In this document: in pieces, positions 36,436-47,122 of the stretch
How positions within the stretch are numbered: the first letter of the stretch is position 1
Layout: every line of letters begins with the position of its first letter
Source: Sulfurimicrobium lacus
GTDB taxonomy: Bacteria > Pseudomonadota > Gammaproteobacteria > Burkholderiales > Sulfuricellaceae
DNA: 64,000 nt
Assembly (NCBI RefSeq): GCF_011764585.1
Contig: NZ_AP022853.1
Span: forward strand, 1,781,501 to 1,845,500
Reading direction: 5' to 3'
Program-made: the position numbers and the translations under genes
Notes under the pieces: generated by a model
Told to the model about the DNA's origin: nothing
Database searches by the model: none
The model's input: the letters and a program-made list of their open reading frames with translations, nothing else

Positions 36436-37915
36436 CCTCCGTCAGCCACATCCAGACTGCGTTGCGCCATTGCTCCCTGCCGTCGGCGAGCGTCAGGCCG
36501 GAGTCGGCCACCTGCTGCCGCAGCCGCTCCAGTCGTGGCGCAAGCTGTGCCCGTTCGACCAGATCGAACAGCCCTTCGTTGTGGGCGACCAGCCAGGCCA
36601 TTTCGAATTCGATCGGCAGCGGGCTCAGGCGGTCCTGTTTCATCAGTTCGCGCAGGGTCTGTCCGCGCTTGATGCGGGCTTCCATGCTGGCCTCGAGCCG
36701 GGAGCCGAAGCGCGTAAAAACTTCCAGTTCGAGAAATTGCAGGTAGTCGAGCTTCATGCGGCCGGCTTCGGCCTTGATCGCCGGATGCTGCGCTTTGCCG
36801 CCGATACGCGAGACGGACTTCGTCACGTCGAGCGCCGGCAGGAAGCCGCGCGCGAACAGTTGCGCATCCATGTAGATCTGACCGTCGGTGATGGAGATCA
36901 GGTTGGTGGGGATGTACGACGCGATTTCGCCCAGTTCGGTTTCGATGATGGGCAGCGCGGTCATGCTGCCGCCGCCGCAGTGCGCCACGAGACAGGTGGA
37001 GCGCTCCAGCAGGCGCGCATGGAGATAGAAGATGTCGCCGGGGTAGGCCTCCCGCCCCGGCGGGCGGCGCAACAGCAGCGAGAGTTCGCGGTAGCTGAGC
37101 GCATGAGTGGTGAGGTCGTCGTATATGACCAGCGTGTCTTTGCCCTGCCACATCCAGGCTTCCGCCACGGTGCAGCCGGCGAACGGTGCCAGATATTTCA
37201 GGCCGGGCATGGCCGTGGCTTCAGCGGCGACGACCGTGGTGTATTCCAGGGCACCCGCCCGGCGCAGGGTTTCGATGGTGCCCACGACCGAGGAGCGTTT
37301 CTGGCCGATCAGGACATAGACGCAAAAAACGTCTTTCCCCTTCTGGTTGATCACGGTGTCGAGCGCCAGCGAACTCTTGCCCGTGCTGTTGTCGCCGATG
37401 AACAACTGGCGCTGCCCTTTGCCGATCGGGATCAGCGTGTCGATGATCTTGTTGCCGGTGTAGAGCGGCTTCTGGACAAAGTCGCGGCTGGTGATGGGCG
37501 GCGACAATACGTCGAGATCGCCGCTGGCCTCGGTGTCAGGGCGGGGGAGGCCGTCAAGGGGTTCGCCAAGCGGGTCGATGACGCGCCCCAGCAGGGCGTC
37601 GCCGACGCCGATGCTCAGCTGCTTTCCCGTGAGGTAGGCGGCCGTGCCGGCGGTCAGGCGCTCGGTCTGGCGCAGGAGAATGACGCCGAGGCGTGCCTTG
37701 GCGAGGTGGAAGACCAGGGCCTGGCTGCCGTCTTCCAGCTCGATGATTTCATCCATGCTGGCGGACGGCAGGTCGCAGATCCACGCGATGCCGTCGCCGA
37801 CGGACAGGACTCTGCCGACCTCGGAGATGCGCAGCCGGAAGCTGTAGTTCTTCAGCCAGGCGGATCTTGCCGCAATCGGCGAGGTTTCCCGAATGTCTCT
37901 CTTAGTCGCGTCCAT
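36413..37915 (-). CDS. atpA: N-type ATPase alpha subunit
   Basis: 500 residues, nucleotide-binding non-catalytic subunit of the F1 head. P-loop [12 protein letters not shown] replaces the common GDRQTGKT, including the Mg-side Gln by Ser; otherwise the fold is complete, with [22 protein letters not shown] and arginine-finger SVSRIGG. ATG 37915 overlaps atpF by 14 bases. Divergence from housekeeping alpha subunits and the neighbouring subunit order identify an N-type (F1Fo, atpDCQRBEFAG) enzyme, normally present beside a standard F-ATPase elsewhere in the genome. Confidence 0.93.
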   Translation of the reverse strand: MDATKRDIRETSPIAARSAWLKNYSFRLRISEVGRVLSVGDGIAWICDLPSASMDEIIELEDGSQALVFHLAKARLGVILLRQTERLTAGTAAYLTGKQLSIGVGDALLGRVIDPLGEPLDGLPRPDTEASGDLDVLSPPITSRDFVQKPLYTGNKIIDTLIPIGKGQRQLFIGDNSTGKSSLALDTVINQKGKDVFCVYVLIGQKRSSVVGTIETLRRAGALEYTTVVAAEATAMPGLKYLAPFAGCTVAEAWMWQGKDTLVIYDDLTTHALSYRELSLLLRRPPGREAYPGDIFYLHARLLERSTCLVAHCGGGSMTALPIIETELGEIASYIPTNLISITDGQIYMDAQLFARGFLPALDVTKSVSRIGGKAQHPAIKAEAGRMKLDYLQFLELEVFTRFGSRLEASMEARIKRGQTLRELMKQDRLSPLPIEFEMAWLVAHNEGLFDLVERAQLAPRLERLRQQVADSGLTLADGREQWRNAVWMWLTEGEHEPPA

Positions 37916-38651
37916 GGCCGTTGCCGCTGAAAAATGCGAGTTCGTCGCGCAGATTGGCATGCAGCACCCAAGGCCCGATGCTGATCCTGACGCCGCTCAG
38001 CAATTCGGGATCGGTGCTGAATTCCGCAGGCAGTTCTTGCTCCACCAGCCGGGTCAGGGTTTCGAGCAATTGCGCGCGCGGCCCGGCTGGCAGGGGGAAT
38101 GCGCTGGCGACGTGGATGCGCAATTGGCTTCGGTCCGCCGCCGCGATCAGCGGTCTCGTTTCTTCCGGCGTGAGTTTCTGCAAGTCTTCCAGCAGCACGT
38201 CGAACAGCGCGTCTTCGAGCTCGGGCGAGGCCAGGCGCGTCAGCAGTGAAGCGGCGAACTGGCTGGCCTGCGTCAGCGCCGTGATCTCGGTCGTGCGCTG
38301 CCACTCCTGAAGCTGCCGCTTTTCGAGGGCGGCATTTCTTTCGCGCTCGCCTTGCAGCTCGGCGGCGAGATCGGCCATCATGCGCGCGCGCTTGGCGCCG
38401 ATTTCCTCGATCAGCTGCGTCTGGGCCGCGTCTCGCGTTCTCTCCCATTCCGCCAGGCATCGCTCCTGCTGCGCCTTCAGTTCCAGCGCCTCGTCCTGGC
38501 TTTTCCGCGCAGCGGCCAGGGTCTGATCGATCTGCGCCCGGCGCCTGGCGATGACGTCGAGGACCGGGCGATAGAGGAAGCGCTTCAGAATCCACACCAG
38601 GACCAGGAAATTGATCGCTTCCAGCAGAAATGTCGTCCAGTCAAGTTCCAC
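37902..38651 (-). CDS. atpF: N-type ATPase b subunit
   Basis: 249 residues from a GTG start, longer than a standard b subunit (about 156) but usual for N-type ATPases. One N-terminal membrane helix ([20 protein letters not shown]), then a long charged helix ([20 protein letters not shown] and onward), and a C-terminal region of about 100 residues that may stand in for the missing delta subunit, since no atpH is present in this operon. Acts as peripheral stator. Confidence 0.88.
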   Translation of the reverse strand: MELDWTTFLLEAINFLVLVWILKRFLYRPVLDVIARRRAQIDQTLAAARKSQDEALELKAQQERCLAEWERTRDAAQTQLIEEIGAKRARMMADLAAELQGERERNAALEKRQLQEWQRTTEITALTQASQFAASLLTRLASPELEDALFDVLLEDLQKLTPEETRPLIAAADRSQLRIHVASAFPLPAGPRAQLLETLTRLVEQELPAEFSTDPELLSGVRISIGPWVLHANLRDELAFFSGNGHGRD

Positions 38652-38666
38652 GGCCAGTCCCCGGTT

Positions 38667-38936
38667 CTATTTGTTAAGCAGGTATTCCAGCAGCGGGTTG
38701 CGGAACAGCACGATCAGCACGATGACCAGGACGTAAATGGCGAGCGATTCGATCATCGCCAGCCCGATGAACAGGGTGCGCGTGATGGATTTCTCGGCTT
38801 CCGGCTGGCGAGCCAGGGCGTCCAGTGCCTGGCTGATGGCACGGCCCATGGCGAGCGCCGGGAACATGACGCCGAGCGCGATGGCCAGCACCGCCCCCAG
38901 CGTCGACAGAATAGTGAACCACGTCATGTCACTCAT
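38667..38936 (-). CDS. atpE: N-type ATPase c subunit
   Basis: 89-residue hairpin of the rotor ring. Loop ARQPEA, ion-binding Glu63 and Ser64 in MIESLAIYVL with Tyr68, as in Na+-binding c subunits. In helix 1 the position aligned with Gln32 of the Ilyobacter ring, commonly Glu in N-type enzymes (PALGEGRA), is Met30 here (PALAMGRA). That weakens a Na+ site and may favour H+. Located between atpB and atpF, normal for this operon. Confidence 0.9.
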   Translation of the reverse strand: MSDMTWFTILSTLGAVLAIALGVMFPALAMGRAISQALDALARQPEAEKSITRTLFIGLAMIESLAIYVLVIVLIVLFRNPLLEYLLNK

Positions 38937-39615
38937 GGTTTTCTCCCTCCTTGTTTTTCTGAAATTCCTGCGACTGCATCGCGCCGGAAACGTAGATCAG
39001 CGCGAGCATGCCAAAGATATACGCCTGTACCACCGCTTCCACAATGTGCAGCATCAGCAAGGGCACCGGCACGAGGAAGCCTGCCACCAGCAGTACCAGC
39101 AGGGCCGCCATCTGCAGGCTCATGATGTTGCCGAACAGGCGCACGGCGAGCGCCACGGTGCGCGAAATTTCGCTGATGACATGGAACGGCAGCAGGAGCG
39201 GGCTGGGCCGCGCGTAATGGCGCAGGTAGGCGAGCCAGCCGTCGACGCGCACGCCGTACCAGTGCACCGAGAAGAACACCAGGATGGCGAGCGCGGCAGT
39301 GACCGAAAGATTGCTGGTGGGCGAGGACAGGCCGGGAATGACGCCGACCAGGTTGGCGACCAGGACGAATATCCACAACGTGCCGATGAAGGGCAGCACC
39401 AGCAGCGACTTGTCCGGAAGGATGGCTTCGATCGCCGCCTGCATCGCCGCAACGATGCCTTCCAGGGCAAGCTGGAACGGCCCCGGATCGAGACTCAGGC
39501 GCCGCGTGGCGAGCCAGCAAACCAGCCCTAATACAAGCATGATGCCCCAGGTGGTGACCACAGCTTCGCCGATCGCCAGCGGGCCGAGGTGAAACAGGGT
39601 TATCGCTTTTTCCAT
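38929..39615 (-). CDS. atpB: N-type ATPase a subunit
   Basis: 228 residues with five or six helices and the essential Arg in ALAVRLFGNIMS, plus LVGVIPGLSSPTSN and EAVVQAYIFGML. Forms the ion half-channels next to the c-ring. Start ATG 39615 overlaps the atpQ stop (ATGA), so there is no room for an atpR gene between atpQ and atpB, where it normally lies. Confidence 0.92.
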   Translation of the reverse strand: MEKAITLFHLGPLAIGEAVVTTWGIMLVLGLVCWLATRRLSLDPGPFQLALEGIVAAMQAAIEAILPDKSLLVLPFIGTLWIFVLVANLVGVIPGLSSPTSNLSVTAALAILVFFSVHWYGVRVDGWLAYLRHYARPSPLLLPFHVISEISRTVALAVRLFGNIMSLQMAALLVLLVAGFLVPVPLLMLHIVEAVVQAYIFGMLALIYVSGAMQSQEFQKNKEGENHE

Positions 39616-39887
39616 CAGTGCCCCCTGACGAAGAGATACACGTTGAGTGCGCCGACCAGAACGCCGACCACGATCAGGCCGACGGTCCAGCGCACCGAGT
39701 AGCCCTGGACCAGCTCGTCCAGCCAGTTGCCGAGATAGGCCCCGATCACCACCGGCAGCGCCAGCAGCAAGGCCAGCGTGCCGAGATAGACGGACAGCGC
39801 GAGCAGGGACGAGCGCTCACGTTCGGCCTGCTGCATGCGGCGCGCCTGCTGTTCGACTTTATGCTTGAGCTTCTCGCCGTTTTCCAT
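39615..39887 (-). CDS. atpQ: AtpQ, AtpI/ATPase-gene-1-like membrane protein
   Basis: 90 residues: a charged N-terminal part followed by two helices (ALSVYLGTLALLLALPVV and WTVGLIVVGVLVGALNVYLF) with the GAYLGNWLDELV turn that marks the PF09527 family. In N-type operons this protein is named AtpQ and is thought to help assembly or ion supply. ATG 39887 is two bases from the end of atpC. Confidence 0.8.
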   Translation of the reverse strand: MENGEKLKHKVEQQARRMQQAERERSSLLALSVYLGTLALLLALPVVIGAYLGNWLDELVQGYSVRWTVGLIVVGVLVGALNVYLFVRGH

Positions 39888-39889
39888 GG

Positions 39890-41784
<1,895 letters not shown>

Positions 41785-41814
41785 CTACTTTGGCGCTGCC
41801 ACCGGGTCAGGACT

Positions 41815-42663
41815 TCAGCTGAGCAGGCGGGCTATCCGCTCGCGCGTGCTGGGATGGCTCTGCAGCCAGGGCGACGAACGTGTTCTGCCAGGGAAAATCT
41901 GTTCCCAGTAACTTCCGTGCAGCTGTTTCAGCTTGTCGAGCGCCGACGCCAGCCCGGCGGGATCTCCGGTCAACAATGCCGCATTCAGGTCGGCGTCGAA
42001 TTCCCGTGCACGGGACAAGGCCAGCGTGAGCAGTGTCACAGCATAAGGTGCCAGCACCAGCAGCAGGATCAGCAGCAATGGCGGCGATTGGCCGGAAATC
42101 AGGTAGATCGGCAGGCTCACGACAACCAGCAACAAGCCGAAAAATGCCATCAGGACGGTTAGCTGGGACAGTAAGGCGGCCAGGTTCAAAAGGCCGATGT
42201 CGTTGGCGCGGAAATGGCTGATTTCATGGGCCAGGACGCCGACCAATTCCCGCTCGTCGAGGAGTTGCAGCAGGCCCTGCGTGATGGCGATAACTGATTG
42301 CTTTCCCCGCCCCAGGGAAATCGCGTTGGGCTCGGGTGACGGCAAGTAATAAAGCCGCGGTGCATGGTTCAAATCGGCACGCTGGCTGAGCTCTTCCACC
42401 AGCGCATAGCCTTCGGCCCACTGTGCCGGGCTCAGGGGTACGGCGCGGAGCAGCGCCAAAATCCAGTTGCTTGGCGTGTTCCGGGAAAGGGCAAGACCAA
42501 AGGCGACCATGGCCGCAGTCCAGATTACCGCAACATCACCCCAAACCAGCCAGCCGATCGAGGAGGCAATGGCTGCCATTGCGCCGATCAGCAGAACGGC
42601 GTGAAGCAAATTCCTCAATCGGGTAGTAGAACGCAACCATGCCATGATCGTTCCAGTAGCCAT
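41815..42663 (-). CDS. M48 family membrane metalloprotease (HtpX-like)
   Basis: About 282 residues. Two N-terminal helices (LLHAVLLIGAMAAIASSIGW, VAVIWTAAMVAFGLAL), zinc motif HEISH in LVGVLAHEISHFRAND, two further helices, and third-ligand region SRAREFDADLNAA. C-terminal SHPSTRERIARLL is as in HtpX. Degrades damaged membrane proteins. ATG 42663 or 42645 start; an ATG at 42735 is less likely. Transcribed divergently from the corrinoid operon. Confidence 0.85.
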   Translation of the reverse strand: MATGTIMAWLRSTTRLRNLLHAVLLIGAMAAIASSIGWLVWGDVAVIWTAAMVAFGLALSRNTPSNWILALLRAVPLSPAQWAEGYALVEELSQRADLNHAPRLYYLPSPEPNAISLGRGKQSVIAITQGLLQLLDERELVGVLAHEISHFRANDIGLLNLAALLSQLTVLMAFFGLLLVVVSLPIYLISGQSPPLLLILLLVLAPYAVTLLTLALSRAREFDADLNAALLTGDPAGLASALDKLKQLHGSYWEQIFPGRTRSSPWLQSHPSTRERIARLLS

Positions 42664-42796
42664 TCGCCGGGAATAGGGTGTTCCAACTATAACGCCATTC
42701 CGTACTTCCTTGCTGTTCAGGATGACGAAGTGCAATATATGAACGTCTGGTTCAGGCAGCTCTCGGAAAGCCTGATTTCCTGCGCGGAGGGACGAA

Positions 42797-43429
42797 ATGG
42801 ATGCGTTGACGCGCGATCTGCGAGAAGCCCTGGAATCTCTGGATCGCCCCCGTATTGAGGCGCTTTTTCAGCGGGCGATGCTCCGCTATTCGCCGATGGA
42901 AGTCGCGGAGGGGGTGATCGTTCCTGCGCTGGAACAGCTCGGGGCTGCGTGGGAAGCCGGCACGGTCGCTTTGTCCCAGATCTACATGAGCAGCCGCATC
43001 TGCGAGGAAATGATCGAGCGCGTGCTGCCTCCCATGGCCCCTGAGCGGAAAGGTCAGCCGCGCCAGGCCATCGTCGTTCTCAGCGATTACCACATGCTCG
43101 GCAAGCGCATCGTCCTCGCCGTCATGCGTGCGAGCGGTTTCGATATTCTCGATTACGGGCGCATGAACGTGGGAGAGCTGGTGGAGCGTGTCCAGTCCGA
43201 CAACGTGAAGATACTGCTGGTCTCTGTCCTCATGCTGCCCGCCGCGCTCAAGGTGAAGGCGTTGCGCGCGGCCCTGGACGCCAAGGGAATCGAGATCCGC
43301 ATCGCAGTGGGTGGCGCGCCTTTTCTGTTCGATCCCGAGTTGTGGCGCGAGGTGGGCGCAGATGTCATGGGCCGCACCGCTGCAGATGCCGTGGCCATCG
43401 TCCGTCGCTGGATGGAGGAAATGGCATGA
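42797..43429 (+). CDS. Corrinoid (B12-binding) protein of methyltransferase system
   Basis: 210 residues. Helical cap domain (1-85; IVPALEQLGAAWEAGTVALS) followed by a Rossmann-like B12 domain with the cobalt-ligand motif DxHxxG as DYHMLG (Asp97, His99, Gly102) and RMNVGELVERV, GGAPF regions. This is the MtaC/MtbC/MtgC-like shuttle plan, so it most likely carries a methyl group on cobalamin. It is the first gene of a three-gene operon with a UroD-fold protein (ATGA overlap) and a DUF1638-histidine kinase. No matching substrate:corrinoid methyltransferase is nearby, which favours a signalling role over catabolism. Confidence 0.88.
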   Translation: MDALTRDLREALESLDRPRIEALFQRAMLRYSPMEVAEGVIVPALEQLGAAWEAGTVALSQIYMSSRICEEMIERVLPPMAPERKGQPRQAIVVLSDYHMLGKRIVLAVMRASGFDILDYGRMNVGELVERVQSDNVKILLVSVLMLPAALKVKALRAALDAKGIEIRIAVGGAPFLFDPELWREVGADVMGRTAADAVAIVRRWMEEMA

Positions 43430-44463
43430 TGACCTCGATGCAAAGAGTCATGACGGCCATGGCGCATCAGGAGCCCGACCGCGTCCCCCTGTTCCTCCTC
43501 ACCACCATGCACGGGGCCAAGGAGCTGGGGCTGAGCATCCGCGATTATTTTTCCCGCGCCGAGTTCGTGGCCGAGGGGCAGATGCGCTTGCTGGAGAAGT
43601 ACCGCAGCGACTGCCTCTACCCGTTCTACTACGCCTCACTCGAAAATGAAGCCTTCGGCGGCGAGACCATCTTCATCGACGACGGGCCGCCCAATTCTGG
43701 CGGCCCTGTCATCGGCCGCAGCGAGGACATCGACCGCCTCGCACCGCCGCGGGTAGCGGACTTGGCCTGCCTGCAACGCGGGCTGGAGACCATCCGTATT
43801 TTGAAAGAGCGGGTGGGGGACAGCGTACCCATCATGGGCTCGGTGATTTCTCCCTTCTCGCTGCCCATCCTGCAGATGGGATTCGACCGCTACATCGAGC
43901 TGATCTACGAGCAACCGGAGCGTTTCGCCCGCCTGATGGCGGTCAACCAGTCATTCTGCGCGGACTGGGCCAACGCCCAGCTGGCTGCGGGCGCCACGGC
44001 CATCGGCTATGCCGACCCGATGTCCTCGACCACCAACATCCCGCGGGCGCTCTACCTGAAGACCGGCCACCGGGTGGCCATGGAGACCCTGCGTTTGATC
44101 AAAGGGCCGGCGGCGATCCATCTCGCCTCGGGGCGCGGGTTGGGCATCGCCGAGGACATCGTCGCCACCGGGACGCCGGCAGTGGGCGTCAGCACCCTGG
44201 AGGACCTGACCGAGTGGAAGTCTGCCGTGGGCGATAGGCTTACCCTGCTGGGCAACCTGAACGGCGTGACGATGCGGCACTGGACAGGGGCCGAGGCAGA
44301 GCACGAAGTGAAGCAGGCGATTGCCAAGGCCGGGCGCGGCGGCGGCTTCATCCTCGCCGATAATCACGGCGAAATCCCGTGGCAGGTGCCGGACGAAGTC
44401 CTGCTGGCCATTCGCGAAGCCGTCGACCTTTGGGGGCGCTATCCACTGGACTGGGTGGAATAG
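43426..44463 (+). CDS. UroD-fold methyltransferase-like protein with altered zinc site
   Basis: 345 residues from ATG 43426. TIM-barrel relative of uroporphyrinogen decarboxylase and of MtaA/MtbA methylcobalamin:CoM methyltransferases (QRVMTAMAHQEPDRVPLF start, MGFDRYIELIYEQPE). In MtaA/MtbA zinc binds His-x-Cys and a later Cys; here the first pair is His232-x-Ala234 (IHLASGRG) and the later site is Asn313-His314 (LADNHGE). So the thiol-activating site is changed. Uroporphyrinogen-decarboxylating residues are also not obvious. Likely interacts with the corrinoid protein at 42797 as a non-CoM methyl acceptor or sensor. True substrate unknown. Confidence 0.82.
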   Translation: MMTSMQRVMTAMAHQEPDRVPLFLLTTMHGAKELGLSIRDYFSRAEFVAEGQMRLLEKYRSDCLYPFYYASLENEAFGGETIFIDDGPPNSGGPVIGRSEDIDRLAPPRVADLACLQRGLETIRILKERVGDSVPIMGSVISPFSLPILQMGFDRYIELIYEQPERFARLMAVNQSFCADWANAQLAAGATAIGYADPMSSTTNIPRALYLKTGHRVAMETLRLIKGPAAIHLASGRGLGIAEDIVATGTPAVGVSTLEDLTEWKSAVGDRLTLLGNLNGVTMRHWTGAEAEHEVKQAIAKAGRGGGFILADNHGEIPWQVPDEVLLAIREAVDLWGRYPLDWVE

Positions 44464-44467
44464 CGTC

Positions 44468-46306
44468 ATGAGCGGAAAACTGTGCCTCCTGTGTTGCCAG
44501 AATGTTCGCGCCGAGGTCATGGCGGCTGTCGCAGCAGAAGGCTGGTCTGACGTGTGCGTCGCTGCTTATCCTGCTCGCTGCGGCCGTCCGCCACTGAGCT
44601 GGGACGAACTGCGTCCCCTTGTGGCAGAAGGCTGCGCCCAGGTAATGATCTTCGGGCGCGCCTGCCTAAAGGGGCTGGACAACCCGCCCGAGGATTGGCC
44701 GCCGGTGCGCCTGGTGGCCCAGAAAGAGTGTTTCCATCTGGTGGCGAGCGCGACCCTTGTCGACGATGCGATCGCGCGGGGTGCTTATCTCATCACCCCC
44801 GGCTGGCTCGACGACTGGCGCGGCAACCTGCGCAGGCTGGGTTTCGACGAGGGGGGCGCGGCGGGATTCTTTCACGATTTCGCCCGCGAACTGCTGCTGC
44901 TCGACACCGGCGTTATCCAGAATAGTTCCCTCAAGCTTGCCGAACTGGCGGACGCGGTCAAGTTGCCAGCTTCAAGCGTGGCTGTCGGCATCGATTACAC
45001 ACGCCTGCTGCTGGCCAGACTGGTGGCCGAGTGGCGCCTGGAGGGGGAGCGGAAGCAGGCGCAGGAGCGAGACCATCGCCATGCGCGCGAACTGGCCGAC
45101 CATATTTCCGCCATGGATTTTCTCGGCCGGCTGGCGCAGCTCAAGGACGAGCATGAGACGATCGCGGCAATCGAAGAGATGTTCCGCATGCTGTTCGCGC
45201 CTCAGGAGTTTCACTATGTGCGCTTCGAGGGCGGCGTCGCACAGTTCGACGAAGCGCTGCCGGAACTGTCGAGCCAAGTCAGGGCTCTGCATGACGACCG
45301 GGCCTGGAGCGCCTCGGGCACGGGCTTTCTCCTGCGCATCTCCAGTGCGGGTGAACCGCTGGGAGTCGTCGCTGCAGACGGTTTCGCTTTTCCGGAATTC
45401 CGCGACAGCTATCTCAACCTGGCGCTGTCCATCGCCGGCGTTTGCGCCCTGGCCATCGAAAACGCCCGTGCTTATCGACGGATCAAGGAGGTCGAAGATG
45501 CGCTGCGGGAGTTCAATGCCACCCTGGAGCAACGGGTCGCGGAAGAGGTGGCGAAGAACACGGAACAGGAACGGCTGCTGATCCAGCAGTCGCGACTGGC
45601 AGCGATGGGAGAGATGATCGGCAACATCGCTCACCAATGGCGGCAGCCGCTGAGCGCGCTTTCCCTCCTGATCACGAACATCAAGGAAGATTATGAGTTC
45701 CACGAACTGACGCCAAAATCCCTGGGCGACGCCATCGGCAGGGCGCAAAACCTGCTGCGCAGAATGTCCTCCACCATCGACGATTTTCGCGATTTCTTCA
45801 AGCCCAACAGGGAAAAGACCGTTTTCAGTCTCCGCGCGGTGGTCGAAAATGTCATGGAAATCATCGGATCGAGCCTGTCGGCGCACAACATCAAGGTCGA
45901 TCAGAAAATCACCGACGACGCGCTGGTGTGCGGTTTTCCCAACGAGTTTGCCCAGGTGCTGCTCAATATCATGACCAACGCCAAAGAAGCGATCATCTCG
46001 TCGGACCGCAAAGATGGCCTGATCGAGATACGCGGCGAGCGTACCGACGGCCAAGCGACGCTCAGCGTGAAAAACAACGGCGGATGGATTCCGGAAGACA
46101 TCCTGCCGAAGATATTCGACGTCTACTTTACGACCAAGGGAACCGGCACAGGCATCGGGCTCTACATGTCGAGAATGATCGTGGAAAATCATCTGAGTGG
46201 CCGAATCGAAGCGCGTAACCTTCAGGAAGGTGTCGAATTTATCGTTACATGCCCGGTGGCGACGCCTGTGCCGGGGCGGCCAACCCGGGCTGAGAAAAAG
46301 TCGTAG
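44468..46306 (+). CDS. DUF1638-GAF-histidine kinase of corrinoid operon
   Basis: 612 residues, no membrane helix, so soluble. Order: a DUF1638-like domain (1-195) with clustered Cys (6, 9, 10), a GAF-type domain (about 215-340), a coiled coil and a HisKA/HATPase kinase. H-box GNIAHQWRQPLSALSL has phospho-acceptor His389, the N-box NEFAQVLLNIMTNAKEAI is normal. The ATP-lid G1 box reads KNNGGWIP (Asn536, Trp540) instead of DNGGGIP, a change of the adenine-contacting Asp. DUF1638 proteins are otherwise found in methyltransferase clusters. No response regulator is adjacent. Probably senses methyl-corrinoid or partner state; kinase activity needs proof. Confidence 0.82.
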   Translation: MSGKLCLLCCQNVRAEVMAAVAAEGWSDVCVAAYPARCGRPPLSWDELRPLVAEGCAQVMIFGRACLKGLDNPPEDWPPVRLVAQKECFHLVASATLVDDAIARGAYLITPGWLDDWRGNLRRLGFDEGGAAGFFHDFARELLLLDTGVIQNSSLKLAELADAVKLPASSVAVGIDYTRLLLARLVAEWRLEGERKQAQERDHRHARELADHISAMDFLGRLAQLKDEHETIAAIEEMFRMLFAPQEFHYVRFEGGVAQFDEALPELSSQVRALHDDRAWSASGTGFLLRISSAGEPLGVVAADGFAFPEFRDSYLNLALSIAGVCALAIENARAYRRIKEVEDALREFNATLEQRVAEEVAKNTEQERLLIQQSRLAAMGEMIGNIAHQWRQPLSALSLLITNIKEDYEFHELTPKSLGDAIGRAQNLLRRMSSTIDDFRDFFKPNREKTVFSLRAVVENVMEIIGSSLSAHNIKVDQKITDDALVCGFPNEFAQVLLNIMTNAKEAIISSDRKDGLIEIRGERTDGQATLSVKNNGGWIPEDILPKIFDVYFTTKGTGTGIGLYMSRMIVENHLSGRIEARNLQEGVEFIVTCPVATPVPGRPTRAEKKS

Positions 46307-46375
46307 CCCGCTCAACGGTCCATGCCGCGCCTCGTCATGGAGGGACATGGCCATCGCAAGGATACTGCCAACCAA

Positions 46376-46996
46376 ATGCACTATGGGGAGAGGTTCAACG
46401 CTTTGACTCATCTCGTCGGGGCCGTGCTGGCGCTCGCTGGCGCCATCGTGCTCATCGTGGTGGCGGCGCAGGACGGTGATCGGTGGAAGGTGGCGAGCGT
46501 CGCCATCTACGGCGTGACGCTGGTATTGCTTTACAGCTTTTCCGCGCTTTACCACAGTAGCTTGCGCGGGCGTGCCAAGGACATCCTGCGCAAGCTGGAT
46601 CACCACAGCATCTATCTCCTCATCGCCGGCAGTTACACCCCGTTCTGTCTCGTGACGCTGCGCGGCCCTTGGGGCTGGTCGCTGTTCGGTGTGGTATGGG
46701 GGCTCGCGGTGCTCGGCAGCCTGCAGGAACTGAGGTCGAAGAGCGGTGCGCGAATCCTGTCAGTGGTGTTCTACGTCGTGATGGGCTGGGTGGTCCTGGC
46801 GGCCCTGGTCCCGTTGCGACAAGCGCTGGGGTCGGCCGGTTTCGCCTGGCTCACGGCCGGCGGGCTGTTTTATACGATCGGTATCGTATTCTATGCGCTT
46901 GATACCCGCATCCCCCACGCACACGGTGTCTGGCACCTGTTCGTGATCGCCGGCAGCGCCGCCCATTACGTTGCAATCCTGAATTATGTGCTGTAA
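46376..46996 (+). CDS. Hemolysin III / YqfA family membrane protein
   Basis: 206 residues with seven helices and family motifs GERFNALTHLVGAV at the start, YSFSALYHS, LRKLDHHSIYLLIAGSYTPF and PHAHGVWHLFVIAGSAAHYVA. Related to the adiponectin-receptor fold (PAQR), which carries a zinc site formed by the His and Asp in these motifs. Bacterial function is poorly known; a link to membrane lipid homeostasis is discussed. ATG 46376 is chosen; two upstream ATGs would only add a hydrophilic tail. Confidence 0.88.
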   Translation: MHYGERFNALTHLVGAVLALAGAIVLIVVAAQDGDRWKVASVAIYGVTLVLLYSFSALYHSSLRGRAKDILRKLDHHSIYLLIAGSYTPFCLVTLRGPWGWSLFGVVWGLAVLGSLQELRSKSGARILSVVFYVVMGWVVLAALVPLRQALGSAGFAWLTAGGLFYTIGIVFYALDTRIPHAHGVWHLFVIAGSAAHYVAILNYVL

Positions 46997-47122
46997 GCGG
47001 GCAGGGGCTCAAAGCCGGTGCTTGAAAAATGATCGACAAGCCGAGATGGATTTTTCATTCTGGTGTAAGTTGTATGGGAGCGGCAATGGCCGCAACACGA
47101 TTTCAACTCTAAAAAGAAGCTT

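Noticed and set aside
36260-37930. 556-codon plus-strand frame opposite atpA
   Set aside because: Shadow of atpA; no recognisable protein.
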